Below are positions 13,901 through 24,119 of a stretch of DNA of 64,000 bases, piece after piece. The first letter of the stretch is position 1; the number at the start of each line of letters is the position of its first letter. Source of the DNA: Closterium sp. Naga37s-1 (taxonomy: Eukaryota; Streptophyta; Zygnematophyceae; Desmidiales; Closteriaceae). Where the stretch lies: contig CANJKZ010000768.1 of assembly GCA_947471745.1 (NCBI GenBank), positions 697,501-761,500 of the forward strand. Reading direction: 5' to 3'. The notes beneath the pieces are model-generated. The model did no database searches. It saw only the letters and a list, made by a program, of their open reading frames with translations, and was not told the origin of the DNA. Both the position numbers and the translations under genes were made by a program.

Positions 13901-16900
13901 CCACACCATGAAATGAACACAGGAGATCATAACACGCAAACATCACCCGTGCCGTCCCCACTCCACCCCCTTCTCTTCATGCAACGGTTGGCGCCTTTGA
14001 TCCTGCCAATGCTCTGCCTGCCCCCCAGCTGGTTGGACAACAACGAGATTGAAGGCCCTCTGCCAACTGGCCTATGCTCGCTGCACTGGCTGTGGCGCTT
14101 GTGAGTGGCTGTTATACACATGATTGATTGTTTTGAGGAATTTGCCAGCTGATACTTACTGTTTTCAGACCATAGCTATTTGAACGAGGGTTGCATACTT
14201 CCTGTTTTCATGAGTTTAGAAATCGTTGGAACATAGGAAGTAGTTTCCTTTTTGTGTGTTTGTCTTTCTGTATGGGTGTGTGGCTCACGCCGCGGCATGG
14301 TGTGTGCTGTGCTGCTGGCAGCATGGTCAGCAACAACTACCTCTATGGACCCCTGCCAGACTGCTTCTTTGACAAGTGCATCAGCCAAATGTGAGCCTAC
14401 CGTGCATACAGGGTGTTTTGAGAATTCTCAAAAACACCCTGCCTACCGTGCATACTCTATTCTCAGTGCCATTCTTGACAGCTCGCACCCTCAACATAGG
14501 CATTGCACCCGAATACATGAGGGTGCAATGCCCACCAACGCGCACCCTCAACATCCTTATCTGCTGCGACGGCCCCCGACTACCCTCCGGCCACTCAAAA
14601 TCACCTCCTGCTCTCGGTGTTCCCCGGTGCTCCCCACAGTGATGTGAGCAGCAACAGCTTATACGGGCGCATCAACCGCGACTTCGAGAACATGGTAGCA
14701 GATGGCAATGCCCTTATCAACTTGGCTCACAACTTCTTCTTTGGAGATGCCGTGCTCTTTGCTGCCGGCTGCAAGGTCTGCCCCACGGAGGTCAGCGAGC
14801 CCAACAACCTGGACATATGGGACACCTCTCTTATATATCAAGACTTTGGTGGCAGGTGCAGCAATGCTGCGACCCATCTGCTTGATAATAACCCCATGGT
14901 GCAGTCGGGCAAGACGACAAGGGTGATTCTGTCAGGCAACTGCCTGACCCTCAGCCCAAGGACAAAGTGCACGTCCAAGGGCACCCAGCGCAGCACAGCA
15001 GCCTGCCAGGCGTTCTGCAGCATCACGGACAACGGCCCGTGTGACGGCCATGGGGCGTGTGTGCCGGCTACCCCCATTTCCCCCTCTAACTTCACGTGCA
15101 TCTGTGATGCGGGGTACACCACTGTCGACTCGGGCAACGGCTCCTCCACATGCGCAATTGTCCACTCCACCACCAACACTGGTAACCCTTGCTTCATTCT
15201 TACAGCTCCATATTTCATTCCTATCTTCTGCACTAGTATCCATGTTTCATGAGACTTCTGCTATACACGCGTTTATCACCGCCCCATGTTCATTCCTTGG
15301 CAGTGTCGTCTCTGTCCACGGGCGCCATAGTGGGCATTGTTGTGGGCTGCTTTGCTGGCTTCACGCTGCTGGCTGCGGTGGTCGCATGGCTGCTGTGGCC
15401 CCGCGGACCAAGTGAGCCCCTCAACCCATTCCATATCCCCCCTTGCTGCACCTATTTCCTGGCTTCCTTCCTTGCTCCCCACCTCTCCCAATTTCCATGC
15501 CTCTCCTCTGCCCTCATGCTCGCCTCTCCTCTGCCCTCATGCTCTCCTCTCCTCTGCCCTCATGCTCTCCTCTCCTCTGCCCTCATGCCCGGCTCTACTC
15601 TGCCCTCATGCTCTGTCCACGCATCTACACCCTTAGTCCCTCACACCTCTGGTCTGGGATTTTTCTGTGCGCAGAGAAGTGGGAGGGTTTGGATGTGTGC
15701 GAGCAGTTCTCACTGCAGCAGATGCTGAAGGCCACCAGCAACTGGTCGGAGGACAATGTGTTGGGCAAGGGTGGCTTTGGCATTGTCTACAAAGGCTGCT
15801 CGCCTCAGGGCCAGCTGTGGGCCATCAAGCGATCCACCATCATGACCAACGACTTTGAAACAGAGGTGAGGCGCCATCATGACAACAACGTTGAAACGGA
15901 GGCGAGGCATGCCTCTAGTTCCCTGTGTACGACACGGCACTCTCTGCGTCCCAAAATGCTGACCTGCAAACGCATGTCTCTCTTTTTCATGCCAATGTGC
16001 ATCTGCCTACGTGTTGCAGGTGCGAGCCATGGCCTCTCTCCACCACACACACCTCGTGCGCCTGCTGGGCTTCTGCCTGGACCAGAACGTGGAGACGGGC
16101 AAGCAGGAGCAGATCCTCGTGTACGAGTTCATAGGCAACAGAGACCTCGAGTACCATATCCACAAGACCAAGCGTGAGTCAAACTAGCACAATTGCTAAA
16201 CCCTTTTTTCTTCTTCTTCTTCTTCTTCTTCTTCTTCTTCTTCTTCTTCTTCTTCTTCTTCTTCTTCTTCTTCTTCCTTCCTTCCTTCCTTCCTTCCTTC
16301 CTTCCTTCCTTCCTTCCTCCCTCCCTCCCTCCCTCCCTCCCTCCCTCCCTCCCTCCTCCCTCCCTCCCTCCCTCCCTCCCTCCCTCCCTCCCTCCCTCCC
16401 TCCCTCCCTCCCTCCCTCCCTCCCTCCCTCCCTCCCTCCCTCCCTCCCTCCCTCCCTCCCTCCCTCCCTCCCTCCCTCCCTCCCTCCCTCCCTCCCTCCC
16501 TTCCTTCCTTCCTTCCTTCCTTCCTTCCTTCCTTCCTTCCTTCCTTCCTTCCTTCCTTCCTTCTCCTTTTTTTTTTTTTTTTTTTTTCCCTGTAAATTAC
16601 ACAACACCTCCACTCATAATATCGTGTGTTCTGCATTTTTATTAATTGTTGTATGACTCAGGTCCGCTCTCGTTTCGCCAGAGGTTGCGCCTGGCACAGG
16701 GAGCAGCAGAGGGCTTGGCATACCTGCACGGGTTTGACACACCCATCGTTCACCGTGACATCAAGCCAGCCAACATCCTTGTGACTGCAGACATGCAAGC
16801 CAAGGTGGCTGACTTTGGGCTGCTCAAGCGCCTCACTCATGGCGATGCTGATGTCACACGAGTGGCTGGCACTCCAGGCTATGTGGATTCGGACTACAGC

Positions 16901-19900
16901 CGCACCCACATCATCACTGTCAAGAGTGATGTGTTCAGGTCCGCATGCTTGTTCCCTTGGACAACAGTATTGTGCTCCTCTGGCTTTTTGTTACCCTTCC
17001 AGGTTATGCCTTGTATTGCTATCTCTACTGCTGTGCATGCTGGCTCCTTTGTGCAGCGCAATGAACTTGTGCAAAGCCTTTTTTTACTCCCCTGGCTATG
17101 TTGAGTTCTTGCACCTTGTTTTGCTATCTCTACATCTGTCCATTTCTTTGTGAGCCTTTGCAAATGGATGATGCTTGCAGCTTTGGAATTGTGCTTCTTG
17201 AGCTGCTGAGCGGCAAGTCACCCCTAGTCAACGAAAAAACACATATAAAAAAATGGGTATGCACATCAAGTATGAAACCCTTTCTTTGTTTTGGCTTAAG
17301 ACTTGGAAAGTTGCATATAAGAGAATGGGTATGCTGATAAGATCTAAAACTCGTCTCTGACTTCATTACTTTTGGACGCACGTTCATCATGGGGTCCCTT
17401 TCATGCTGCCTTTCACTGCCTTTCCTTGTTGCCGCCTTTCACTCCCTTTCCTTGTTTCCGTGCTGCCTTTCACTGCTTTTCCTTGTTGCCATTCTGCCTT
17501 TCTCTGCCTCTTCTTGTTGCCGTGCTGCCTTTCACTGCTATTCCTAGTTGTCATGCTGCCTTTCACTGCCTTTCCTTGTTTCCGTGCTGCCTTTCACTGC
17601 CTTTCCTAGTTGCCATGCTGCCTTTCACTCCCTTTCCTTGTTTCCGTGCTGCCTTTCACTGCTTTTCCTTGTTGCCATTCTGCCTTTCACTGCCTTTCTA
17701 GTTGCCATGCTGCCTTTCTCTGCCTTTTCTTGTTGCCGTGCTGCCTTTCACTGCTATTCCTAGTTGTCATGCTGACTTTCACTGCCTTTCCTTGTTTCCG
17801 TGCTGCCTTTCACTGCCTTTCCTAGTTGCCATGCTGCCTTTCACTCCCTTTCCTTGTTTTCGTGTTGCCTTTCACTGCTTTTCGTTGTTGCCATTCTGCC
17901 TTTCACTGCCTTTTCTAGTTGCCATGCTCCCTTTCTATGCCTTTTCTTGTTGCCTTGCTGCCTTTCACTGCTATTCCTAGTTGTCATGCTGCCTTTCACT
18001 GCCTTTCCTTGTTTCCGTGCTGCCTTTCACTGCCTTTCCTAGTTGCCATGCTGCCTTTCACTCCCTTTCCTTGTTTCCGTGCTGCCTTTCACTGCTTTTC
18101 CTTGTTGCCATTCTGCCTTTCACTGCCTTTCTAGTTGCCATGCTGCCTTTCTCTGCCTTTTCTTGTTGCCGTGCTGCCTTTCACTGCTATTCCTAGTTGT
18201 CATGCTGACTTTCACTGCCTTTCCTTGTTTCCGTGCTGCCTTTCACTGCCTTTCCTAGTTGCCATGCTGCCTTTCACTCCCTTTCCTTGTTTTCGTGTTG
18301 CCTTTCACTGCATTTCGTTGTTGCCATTCTGCCTTTCACTGCCTTTTCTAGTTGCCATGCTCCCTTTCTATGCCTTTTCTTGTTGCCTTGCTGCCTTTCA
18401 CTGCTATTCCTAGTTGTCATGCTGCCTTTCACTGCCTTGTTTCCGTGCTGCCTTTCACTGCGATTCCTAGTTGTCATGCTGCCTTTCACTGCCTTTCCTT
18501 GTTTCCGTGCTGCCTTTCACTGCCTTTCCTAGTTGCCATGCTGCCTTTCACTCCCTTTCCTTGTTTCCGTGCTGCCTTTCACTGCTTTTCCTTGTTGCCA
18601 TTCTGCCTTTCACTGCCTTTCTAGTTGCCATGCTGCCTTTCTCTGCCTTTTCTTGTTGCCATGCTGCCTTTCACTGCTATTCCTAGTTGTCATGCTGACT
18701 TTCACTGCCTTTCCTTGTTTCCGTGCTGCCTTTCACTGCCTTTCCTAGTTGCCATGCTGCCTTTCACTCCCTTTCCTTGTTTTCGTGTTGCCTTTCACTG
18801 CTTTTCGTTGTTGCCATTCTGCCTTTCACTGCCTTTTCTAGTTGCCATGCTCCCTTTCTATGCCTTTTCTTGTTGCCTTGCTGCCTTTCACTGCTATTCC
18901 TAGTTGTCATGCTGCCTTTCACTGCCTTTCCTTGTTTCCGTGCTGCCTTTCACTGCCTTTCCTAGTTGCCATGCTGCCTTTCACTCCCTTTCCTTGTTTC
19001 CGTGCTGCCTTTCACTGCTTTTCCTTGTTGCCATTCTGCCTTTCACTGCCTTTCTAGTTGCCATGCTGCCTTTCTCTGCCTTTTCTTGTTGCCGTGCTGC
19101 CTTTCACTGCTATTCCTAGTTGTCATGCTGACTTTCACTGCCTTTCCTTGTTTCCGTGCTGCCTTTCACTGCCTTTCCTAGTTGCCATGCTGCCTTTCAC
19201 TCCCTTTCCTTGTTTTCGTGTTGCCTTTCACTGCATTTCGTTGTTGCCATTCTGCCTTTCACTGCCTTTTCTAGTTGCCATGCTCCCTTTCTATGCCTTT
19301 TCTTGTTGCCTTGCTGCCTTTCACTGCTATTCCTAGTTGTCATGCTGCCTTTCACTGCCTTGTTTCCGTGCTGCCTTTCACTGCGATTCCTAGTTGTCAT
19401 GCTGCCTTTCACTGCCTTTCCTTGTTTCCGTGCTGCCTTTCACTGCCTTTCCTAGTTGCCATGCTGCCTTTCACTCCCTTTCCTTGTTTCCGTGCTGCCT
19501 TTCACTGCTTTTCCTTGTTGCCATTCTGCCTTTCACTGCCTTTCTAGTTGCCATGCTGCCTTTCTCTGCCTTTTCTTGTTGCCGTGCTGCCTTTCACTGC
19601 TATTCCTAGTTGTCATGCTGACTTTCACTGCCTTTCCTTGTTTCCGTGCTGCCTTTCACTGCCTTTCCTAGTTGCCATGCTGCCTTTCACTCCCTTTCCT
19701 TGTTTTCGTGTTGCCTTTCACTGCTTTTCGTTGTTGCCATTCTGCCTTTCACTGCCTTTTCTAGTTGCCATGCTCCCTTTCTATGCCTTTTCTTGTTGCC
19801 TTGCTGCCTTTCACTGCTATTCCTAGTTGTCATGCTGCCTTTCACTGCCTTGTTTCCGTGCTGCCTTTCACTGCGATTCCTAGTTGTCATGCTGCCTTTC

Positions 19901-22900
19901 ACTGCCTTTCCTTGTTTCCGTGCTGCCTTTCACTGCCTTTCCTAGTTGCCATGCTGCCTTTCACTCCCTTTCCTTGTTTCCGTGCTGCCTTTCACTGCTT
20001 TTCCTTGTTGCCATTCTGCCTTTCACTGCCTTTCTAGTTGCCATGCTGCCTTTCTCTGCCTTTTCTTGTTGCCGTGCTGCCTTTCACTGCTATTCCTAGT
20101 TGTCATGCTGACTTTCACTGCCTTTCCTTGTTTCCGTGCTGCCTTTCACTGCCTTTCCTAGTTGCCATGCTGCCTTTCACTCCCTTTCCTTGTTTTCGTG
20201 TTGCCTTTCACTGCTTTTCGTTGTTGCCATTCTGCCTTTCACTGCCTTTTCTAGTTGCCATGCTCCCTTTCTATGCCTTTTCTTGTTGCCTTGCTGCCTT
20301 TCACTGCTATTCCTAGTTGTCATGCTGCCTTTCACTGCCTTTCCTTGTTTCCGTGCTGCCTTTCACTGCCTTTCCTAGTTGCCATGCTGCCTTTCACTCC
20401 CTTTCCTTGTTTTCGTGTTGCCTTTCACTGCATTTCGTTGTTGCCATTCTGCCTTTCACTGCCTTTTCTAGTTGCCATGCTCCCTTTCTATGCCTTTTCT
20501 TGTTGCCTTGCTGCCTTTCACTGCTATTCCTAGTTGTCATGCTGCCTTTCACTGCCTTGTTTCCGTGCTGCCTTTCACTGCGATTCCTAGTTGTCATGCT
20601 GCCTTTCACTGCCTTTCCTTGTTTCCGTGCTGCCTTTCACTGCCTTTCCTAGTTGCCATGCTGCCTTTCACTCCCTTTCCTTGTTTCCGTGCTGCCTTTC
20701 ACTGCTTTTCCTTGTTGCCATTCTGCCTTTCACTGCCTTTCTAGTTGCCATGCTGCCTTTCTCTGCCTTTTCTTGTTGCCGTGCTGCCTTTCACTGCTAT
20801 TCCTAGTTGTCATGCTGACTTTCACTGCCTTTCCTTGTTTCCGTGCTGCCTTTCACTGCCTTTCCTAGTTGCCATGCTGCCTTTCACTCCCTTTCCTTGT
20901 TTTCGTGTTGCCTTTCACTGCTTTTCGTTGTTGCCATTCTGCCTTTCACTGCCTTTTCTAGTTGCCATGCTCCCTTTCTATGCCTTTTCTTGTTGCCTTG
21001 CTGCCTTTCACTGCTATTCCTAGTTGTCATGCTGCCTTTCACTGCCTTGTTTCCGTGCTGCCTTTCACTGCGATTCCTAGTTGTCATGCTGCCTTTCACT
21101 GCCTTTCCTTGTTTCCATGCTGCCTTTCACTGCCTTTCCTAGTTGCCATGCTGCCTTTCACTCCCTTTCCTTGTTTCCGTGCTGCCTTTCACTGCTTTTC
21201 CTTGTTGCCATTCTGCCTTTCACTGCCTTTCTAGTTGCCATGCTGCCTTTCTCTGCCTTTTCTTGTTGCCGTGCTGCCTTTCACTGCTATTCCTAGTTGT
21301 CATGCTGACTTTCACTGCCTTTCCTTGTTTCCGTGCTGCCTTTCACTGCCTTTCCTAGTTGCCATGCTGCCTTTCACTCCCTTTCCTTGTTTTCGTGTTG
21401 CCTTTCACTGCTTTTCGTTGTTGCCATTCTGCCTTTCACTGCCTTTTCTAGTTGCCATGCTCCCTTTCTATGCCTTTTCTTGTTGCCTTGCTGCCTTTCA
21501 CTGCTATTCCTAGTTGTCATGCTGCCTTTCACTGCCTTTCCTTGTTTCCGTGCTGCCTTTCACTGCCTTTCCTAGTTGCCATGCTGCCTTTCACTCCCTT
21601 TCCTTGTTTCCGTGCTGCCTTTCACTGCTTTTCCTTGTTGCCATTCTGCCTTTCACTGCCTTTCTAGTTGCCATGCTGCCTTTCTCTGCCTTTTCTTGTT
21701 TCCGTGCTGCCTTTCACTGCGATTCCTAGTTGTCATGCTGCCTTTCACTGCCTTTCCTTGTTTCCGTGCTGCCTTTCACTGCCTTTCCTAGTTGCCATGC
21801 TGCCTTTCACTCCCTTTCCTTGTTTCCGTGCTGCCTTTCACTGCTTTTCCTTGTTGCCATTCTGCCTTTCACTGCCTTTCTAGTTGCCATGCTGCCTTTC
21901 TCTGCCTTTTCTTGTTGCCGTGCTGCCTTTCACTGCTATTCCTAGTTGTCATGCTGACTTTCACTGCCTTTCCTTGTTTCCGTGCTGCCTTTCACTGCCT
22001 TTCCTAGTTGCCATGCTGCCTTTCACTCCCTTTCCTTGTTTTCGTGTTGCCTTTCACTGCTTTTCGTTGTTGCCATTCTGCCTTTCACTGCCTTTTCTAG
22101 TTGCCATGCTCCCTTTCTATGCCTTTTCTTGTTGCCTTGCTGCCTTTCACTGCTATTCCTAGTTGTCATGCTGCCTTTCACTGCCTTGTTTCCGTGCTGC
22201 CTTTCACTGCGATTCCTAGTTGTCATGCTGCCTTTCACTGCCTTTCCTTGTTTCCGTGCTGCCTTTCACTGCCTTTCCTAGTTGCCATGCTGCCTTTCAC
22301 TCCCTTTCCTTGTTTCCGTGCTGCCTTTCACTGCTTTTCCTTGTTGCCATTCTGCCTTTCACTGCCTTTCTAGTTGCCATCTGCCTTTCTCTGCCTTTTC
22401 TTGTTGCCGTGCTGCCTTTCACTGCTATTCCTAGTTGTCATGCTGACTTTCACTGCCTTTCCTTGTTTCCGTGCTGCCTTTCACTGCCTTTCCTAGTTGC
22501 CATGCTGCCTTTCACTCCCTTTCCTTGTTTTCGTGTTGCCTTTCACTGCTTTTCGTTGTTGCCATTCTGCCTTTCACTGCCTTTTCTAGTTGCCATGCTC
22601 CCTTTCTATGCCTTTTCTTGTTGCCTTGCTGCCTTTCACTGCTATTCCTAGTTGTCATGCTGCCTTTCACTGCCTTGTTTCCGTGCTGCCTTTCCCTCCC
22701 TTTCCTTGTTTCCGTGCTGCCTTTCACTGCTTTTCTTTGTTGTCATGCTGGCCTGCACTGCCTTTCCTTGCTGTCATGCTGCCTTTCACTGCCTTTCCTT
22801 GTTTTCCTTCTGTCTTCCACCTCCCTTGCTTCTTGTCATGCTGCTTTGCATTGCCTTGCCATTCATCATCCATGCGTGCACATTCCCCTCCAGGCAATGA

Positions 22901-23286
22901 AGCTGGTGGAGGTGTATGAGCTAGAGGAGCTGAAGGACAGCAAGATGCCGGTGGCAAGTGAGGAGGCCATAGTGGACTTTGCAGACCTGGCTCTGGACTG
23001 CATCAAGTCTCCCGGCACACGGAGACCCACCATGAAGGATGTGGCTTACCGCCTCAGTGCCCTCATTGCCAAGCACTGTCCCAACAAGGAGGATGAGTGG
23101 GAGAATGTCGCGGAGGAAGACGGTGCAAGCAACGTGGATACCGGTACATCCTCAAGGGATGTTTCTGCTGTGCCGTTGGGAGATCGTGGGAGGGAGTCGG
23201 AGAGGTCTTATGGCTCACAGTCGGGTGTGAGCTCATTGTTGGGCCTCAGGAGTTGGGTGCAACTGAAGACAACCAAAGGGCGTTGA
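1912..23286 (+). CDS. LRR receptor-like protein kinase, 31 exons
   Basis: Likely a plasma-membrane receptor kinase. Exons: 1912-2209, 2470-2590, 4934-5002, 5375-5470, 6434-6508, 6650-6718, 6879-6959, 7302-7373, 7769-7840, 7960-8025, 8919-8990, 9223-9294, 9592-9660, 9791-9862, 10551-10622, 11249-11320, 11490-11561, 12412-12483, 12624-12695, 12876-12947, 13477-13548, 13706-13777, 14029-14100, 14322-14390, 14640-15181, 15304-15411, 15675-15865, 16020-16173, 16662-16938, 17181-17256, 22894-23286. They sum to 3,762 nt with no stop, about 1,253 residues. A signal peptide (CVLLLAALTLTVGAAAC) precedes an LRRNT cap (LLQLKAAWGIW...WSGITC). Each LRR then sits on its own roughly 72-nt exon with phase-2 introns. 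A Cys-rich EGF-like segment (GPCDGHGAC) and a TM helix (15304-15411) follow. The kinase shows GKGGFG, AIKR, HRDIKPAN and DFG. The usual GYxDPEY reads GYVDSDY, so the APE-type Glu is Asp. A possible 42-nt extra exon at 8263-8304 keeps frame. Confidence 0.9.
2711..2755 (+). other. tRNA-like A/B box pair (possible SINE relic)
   Basis: TGGCATAGGG (2711-2720) resembles a pol III A box and GTTCGAATCC (2746-2755) is a textbook B box, 35 bases apart. No cloverleaf can be folded and the spacing is short for a tRNA, so a tRNA-derived SINE head or tRNA relic in intron 2 is more likely. Could be chance. Confidence 0.3.
4105..4819 (+). repeat. 22-bp minisatellite with splice-acceptor-like units
   Basis: About 32 near-identical head-to-tail copies of a 22-bp unit, core CCTCCCTTGCAGCCCTTGC. 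Because 22 is not a multiple of 3 the array stays open in several frames, producing artefactual Cys/Pro-rich reading frames on both strands. It lies in intron 2 of the receptor-kinase gene, about 115 bp upstream of exon 3. Each unit contains CCCTTGCAG, which resembles a 3' splice site. Variation is mostly a GCATG/GCGTG change. Confidence 0.95.
8747..8764. repeat. Imperfect TTTTGAG/CTCAAAA palindrome
   Basis: TTTTGAATCGCCTCAAAA is a degenerate member of the palindrome family described at 12063. A second degenerate copy, TTTTGAATCGACTCAAAA, is at 9041-9058. Both lie in introns of the receptor-kinase gene and are followed by GTC. Confidence 0.6.
9470..9570 (+). repeat. (GT)n-rich microsatellite
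   Basis: About 100 bp of alternating GT with interspersed GC and GA steps, in the intron just before the LRR exon at 9592. Alternating purine-pyrimidine tracts of this kind can adopt Z-DNA. Confidence 0.9.
9962..10271. mobile_element. hAT-type MITE with 8-bp target duplication
   Basis: The element starts TAGGGATGAGCAA and ends with the exact reverse complement TTGCTCATCCCTA. It is flanked by a perfect 8-bp duplication GTTGTGAC (9954-9961 and 10272-10279). TAGGG termini and 8-bp duplications are hallmarks of the hAT superfamily. It is 310 bp and non-coding. The interior is built of CGAACA/TGTTCG repeats, including a perfect 32-bp palindrome at 9975-10006. It sits in the intron between the exons at 9791 and 10551. 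Confidence 0.9.
10792..11025 (+). repeat. 29-bp intronic minisatellite
   Basis: About eight copies of a roughly 29-bp unit built on GGTTGGTTTTCAACTGAAC followed by TGCACTTGAA, with small deletions in some copies. It lies in the receptor-kinase intron after the exon at 10551. Confidence 0.9.
11603..11616. repeat. Perfect 14-bp palindrome TTGAGACGTCTCAA
   Basis: A shorter member of the TTTTGAG/CTCAAAA palindrome family with central ACGT, in an intron of the receptor-kinase gene. Confidence 0.6.
11690..12040 (+). repeat. 22-bp minisatellite, second array
   Basis: About 16 copies of a 22-bp unit, core GTGAAGGTCTGAGTACTTCC, in the intron after exon 11490-11561. The unit length matches the array at 4105-4819 but the sequence is unrelated. 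Single-base variants (ACGTCC, CTTTCG, GTGCAGG) mark individual copies. Confidence 0.95.
12063..12084. repeat. Perfect 22-bp palindrome, TTTTGAG-TCGA-CTCAAAA
   Basis: The sequence from 12063 to 12084 reads identically on both strands: arms ACTTTTGAG and CTCAAAAGT around TCGA. It immediately follows the second 22-bp minisatellite and lies in an intron. Related palindromes with different self-complementary centres occur at 14416, 45234 and 46174. Confidence 0.9.
14416..14433. repeat. Perfect palindrome, TTTTGAG-AATT-CTCAAAA
   Basis: An 18-bp perfect dyad whose arms continue as GGGTG/CACCC after a single-base asymmetry, so the full inverted repeat spans about 14411-14439. It is intronic, just after the LRR exon ending at 14390. 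Confidence 0.85.
15500..15612 (+). repeat. About 20-bp intronic repeat
   Basis: Five to six copies of a unit containing CTCTGCCCTCATGCTC, in the intron between the transmembrane exon and the first kinase exon. Confidence 0.8.
16208..16587 (+). repeat. 380-bp homopyrimidine tract: TTC, CTTC, CCCT, CTTC, T runs
   Basis: Successive blocks of (TTC)n, (TTCC)n, a long (CCCT)n block, (TTCC)n again and poly(T) give an almost unbroken polypyrimidine strand. It fills most of the intron between kinase exons 16020-16173 and 16662-16938. Its order is roughly mirror-symmetric (TTCC, CCCT, TTCC), a configuration that can form triplex H-DNA. All long reading frames here are repeat artefacts. Confidence 0.95.
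17390..22860 (+). repeat. 5.4-kb higher-order minisatellite inside the last receptor-kinase intron
   Basis: The monomer is about 31 bp (core CTGCCTTTCACTGCC plus TTTCCTTGTTTCC or TTTCCTAGTTGCC variants). Variant monomers recur in a fixed order, giving a higher-order repeat. The diagnostic GCTGACT variant occurs at 17771, 18204, 18694, 19127, 19617, 20107, 20814, 21304, 21953 and 22442, with intervals of 433 or 490 bp or larger sums. The 57-bp difference is an extra block containing CACTGCGATTCC. The array separates exon 17181-17256 from the final exon. The many short reading frames it yields are not genes. Confidence 0.95.
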
Positions 23287-23424
23287 ATTTGCTCATAGTG
23301 TCTGTATGTGGGCCATGCAACTTGAGACATAGTGCAAGTAGCAGTACTGCCATACACTAGAGTGTTACGTACAGGGCGATGCGGTAAGAATACTTTGGAG
23401 TTTGTTTGTGTTTAACTTGGGTGC

Positions 23425-23430
23425 AATAAA
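23425..23430 (+). terminator. Poly(A) signal AATAAA of receptor-kinase gene
   Basis: AATAAA lies 139 bp after the TGA stop at 23284-23286, a normal 3'-UTR distance. Confidence 0.6.
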
Positions 23431-24080
23431 CCCCAAGCTCGAGATACCAGTTACAGGGGAGACTCAAGACAACCTCAAGCATTTATCAGTATAAAATGGG
23501 AGACGCAAGCAGTGAAGCACACGGGGGAATCTACAACCTCAGCTAACAAAATTAAAAGCGTAGAAGATGCTGGCAAGCAGCTTGAAAATCACTCAAAGAT
23601 AGCACCATGCGTGAGCTGAAAGAGCAAGCCATATCTGTGTTCATTGACTGATACTGGAGTGCTGCAAAGGGAAATGCCATGACAGCCAGCCAAGATGGGT
23701 GCTAGAGAATGGATTATGGAATACTCCGTTGGCTTCATTGAGAGAGCTGTGGACTTGACACTTGCATTCACAACAGTTTGAATGCTCGCTGGCTACTGCT
23801 CATGCCAGTGGATGGACGGAACGACTCTGGCTTACTGTCTGACGGAAGCAGTTAGCTGCACTTGTGACGCAAGTCAGCACGGGAATGCCAGCAACTTGCC
23901 AAACTGCGCAACAGGACGTTTGCATCTAAAGCAGCTCGGTATGTTTGCGAAGCAACAGTTTGCCATCACTGCCGTATCGCCGTTGTCGTCATCCTATCAG
24001 TTATCACCACATGCCATCTTGTGACCACGGTCAGTTGTTTAGGATCGAAATCTCCGCGTTTGCCCTCTGCAGACACACAT

Positions 24081-24119
<39 letters not shown>

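Noticed and set aside
16174-16656. Frames encoding poly-Leu/Pro/Ser/Phe or poly-Arg/Glu/Gly stretches
   Set aside because: Artefacts of the homopyrimidine microsatellite within a kinase intron.
17372-22919. Dozens of 70-110-codon frames with similar Cys/Phe/Leu-rich sequences, resembling a tandem gene family
   Set aside because: They recur with the repeat period in several frames and lie between two in-phase kinase exons; this is a higher-order minisatellite, not genes. The regularly spaced units are also not a CRISPR array: there are no unique spacers and the host is eukaryotic.
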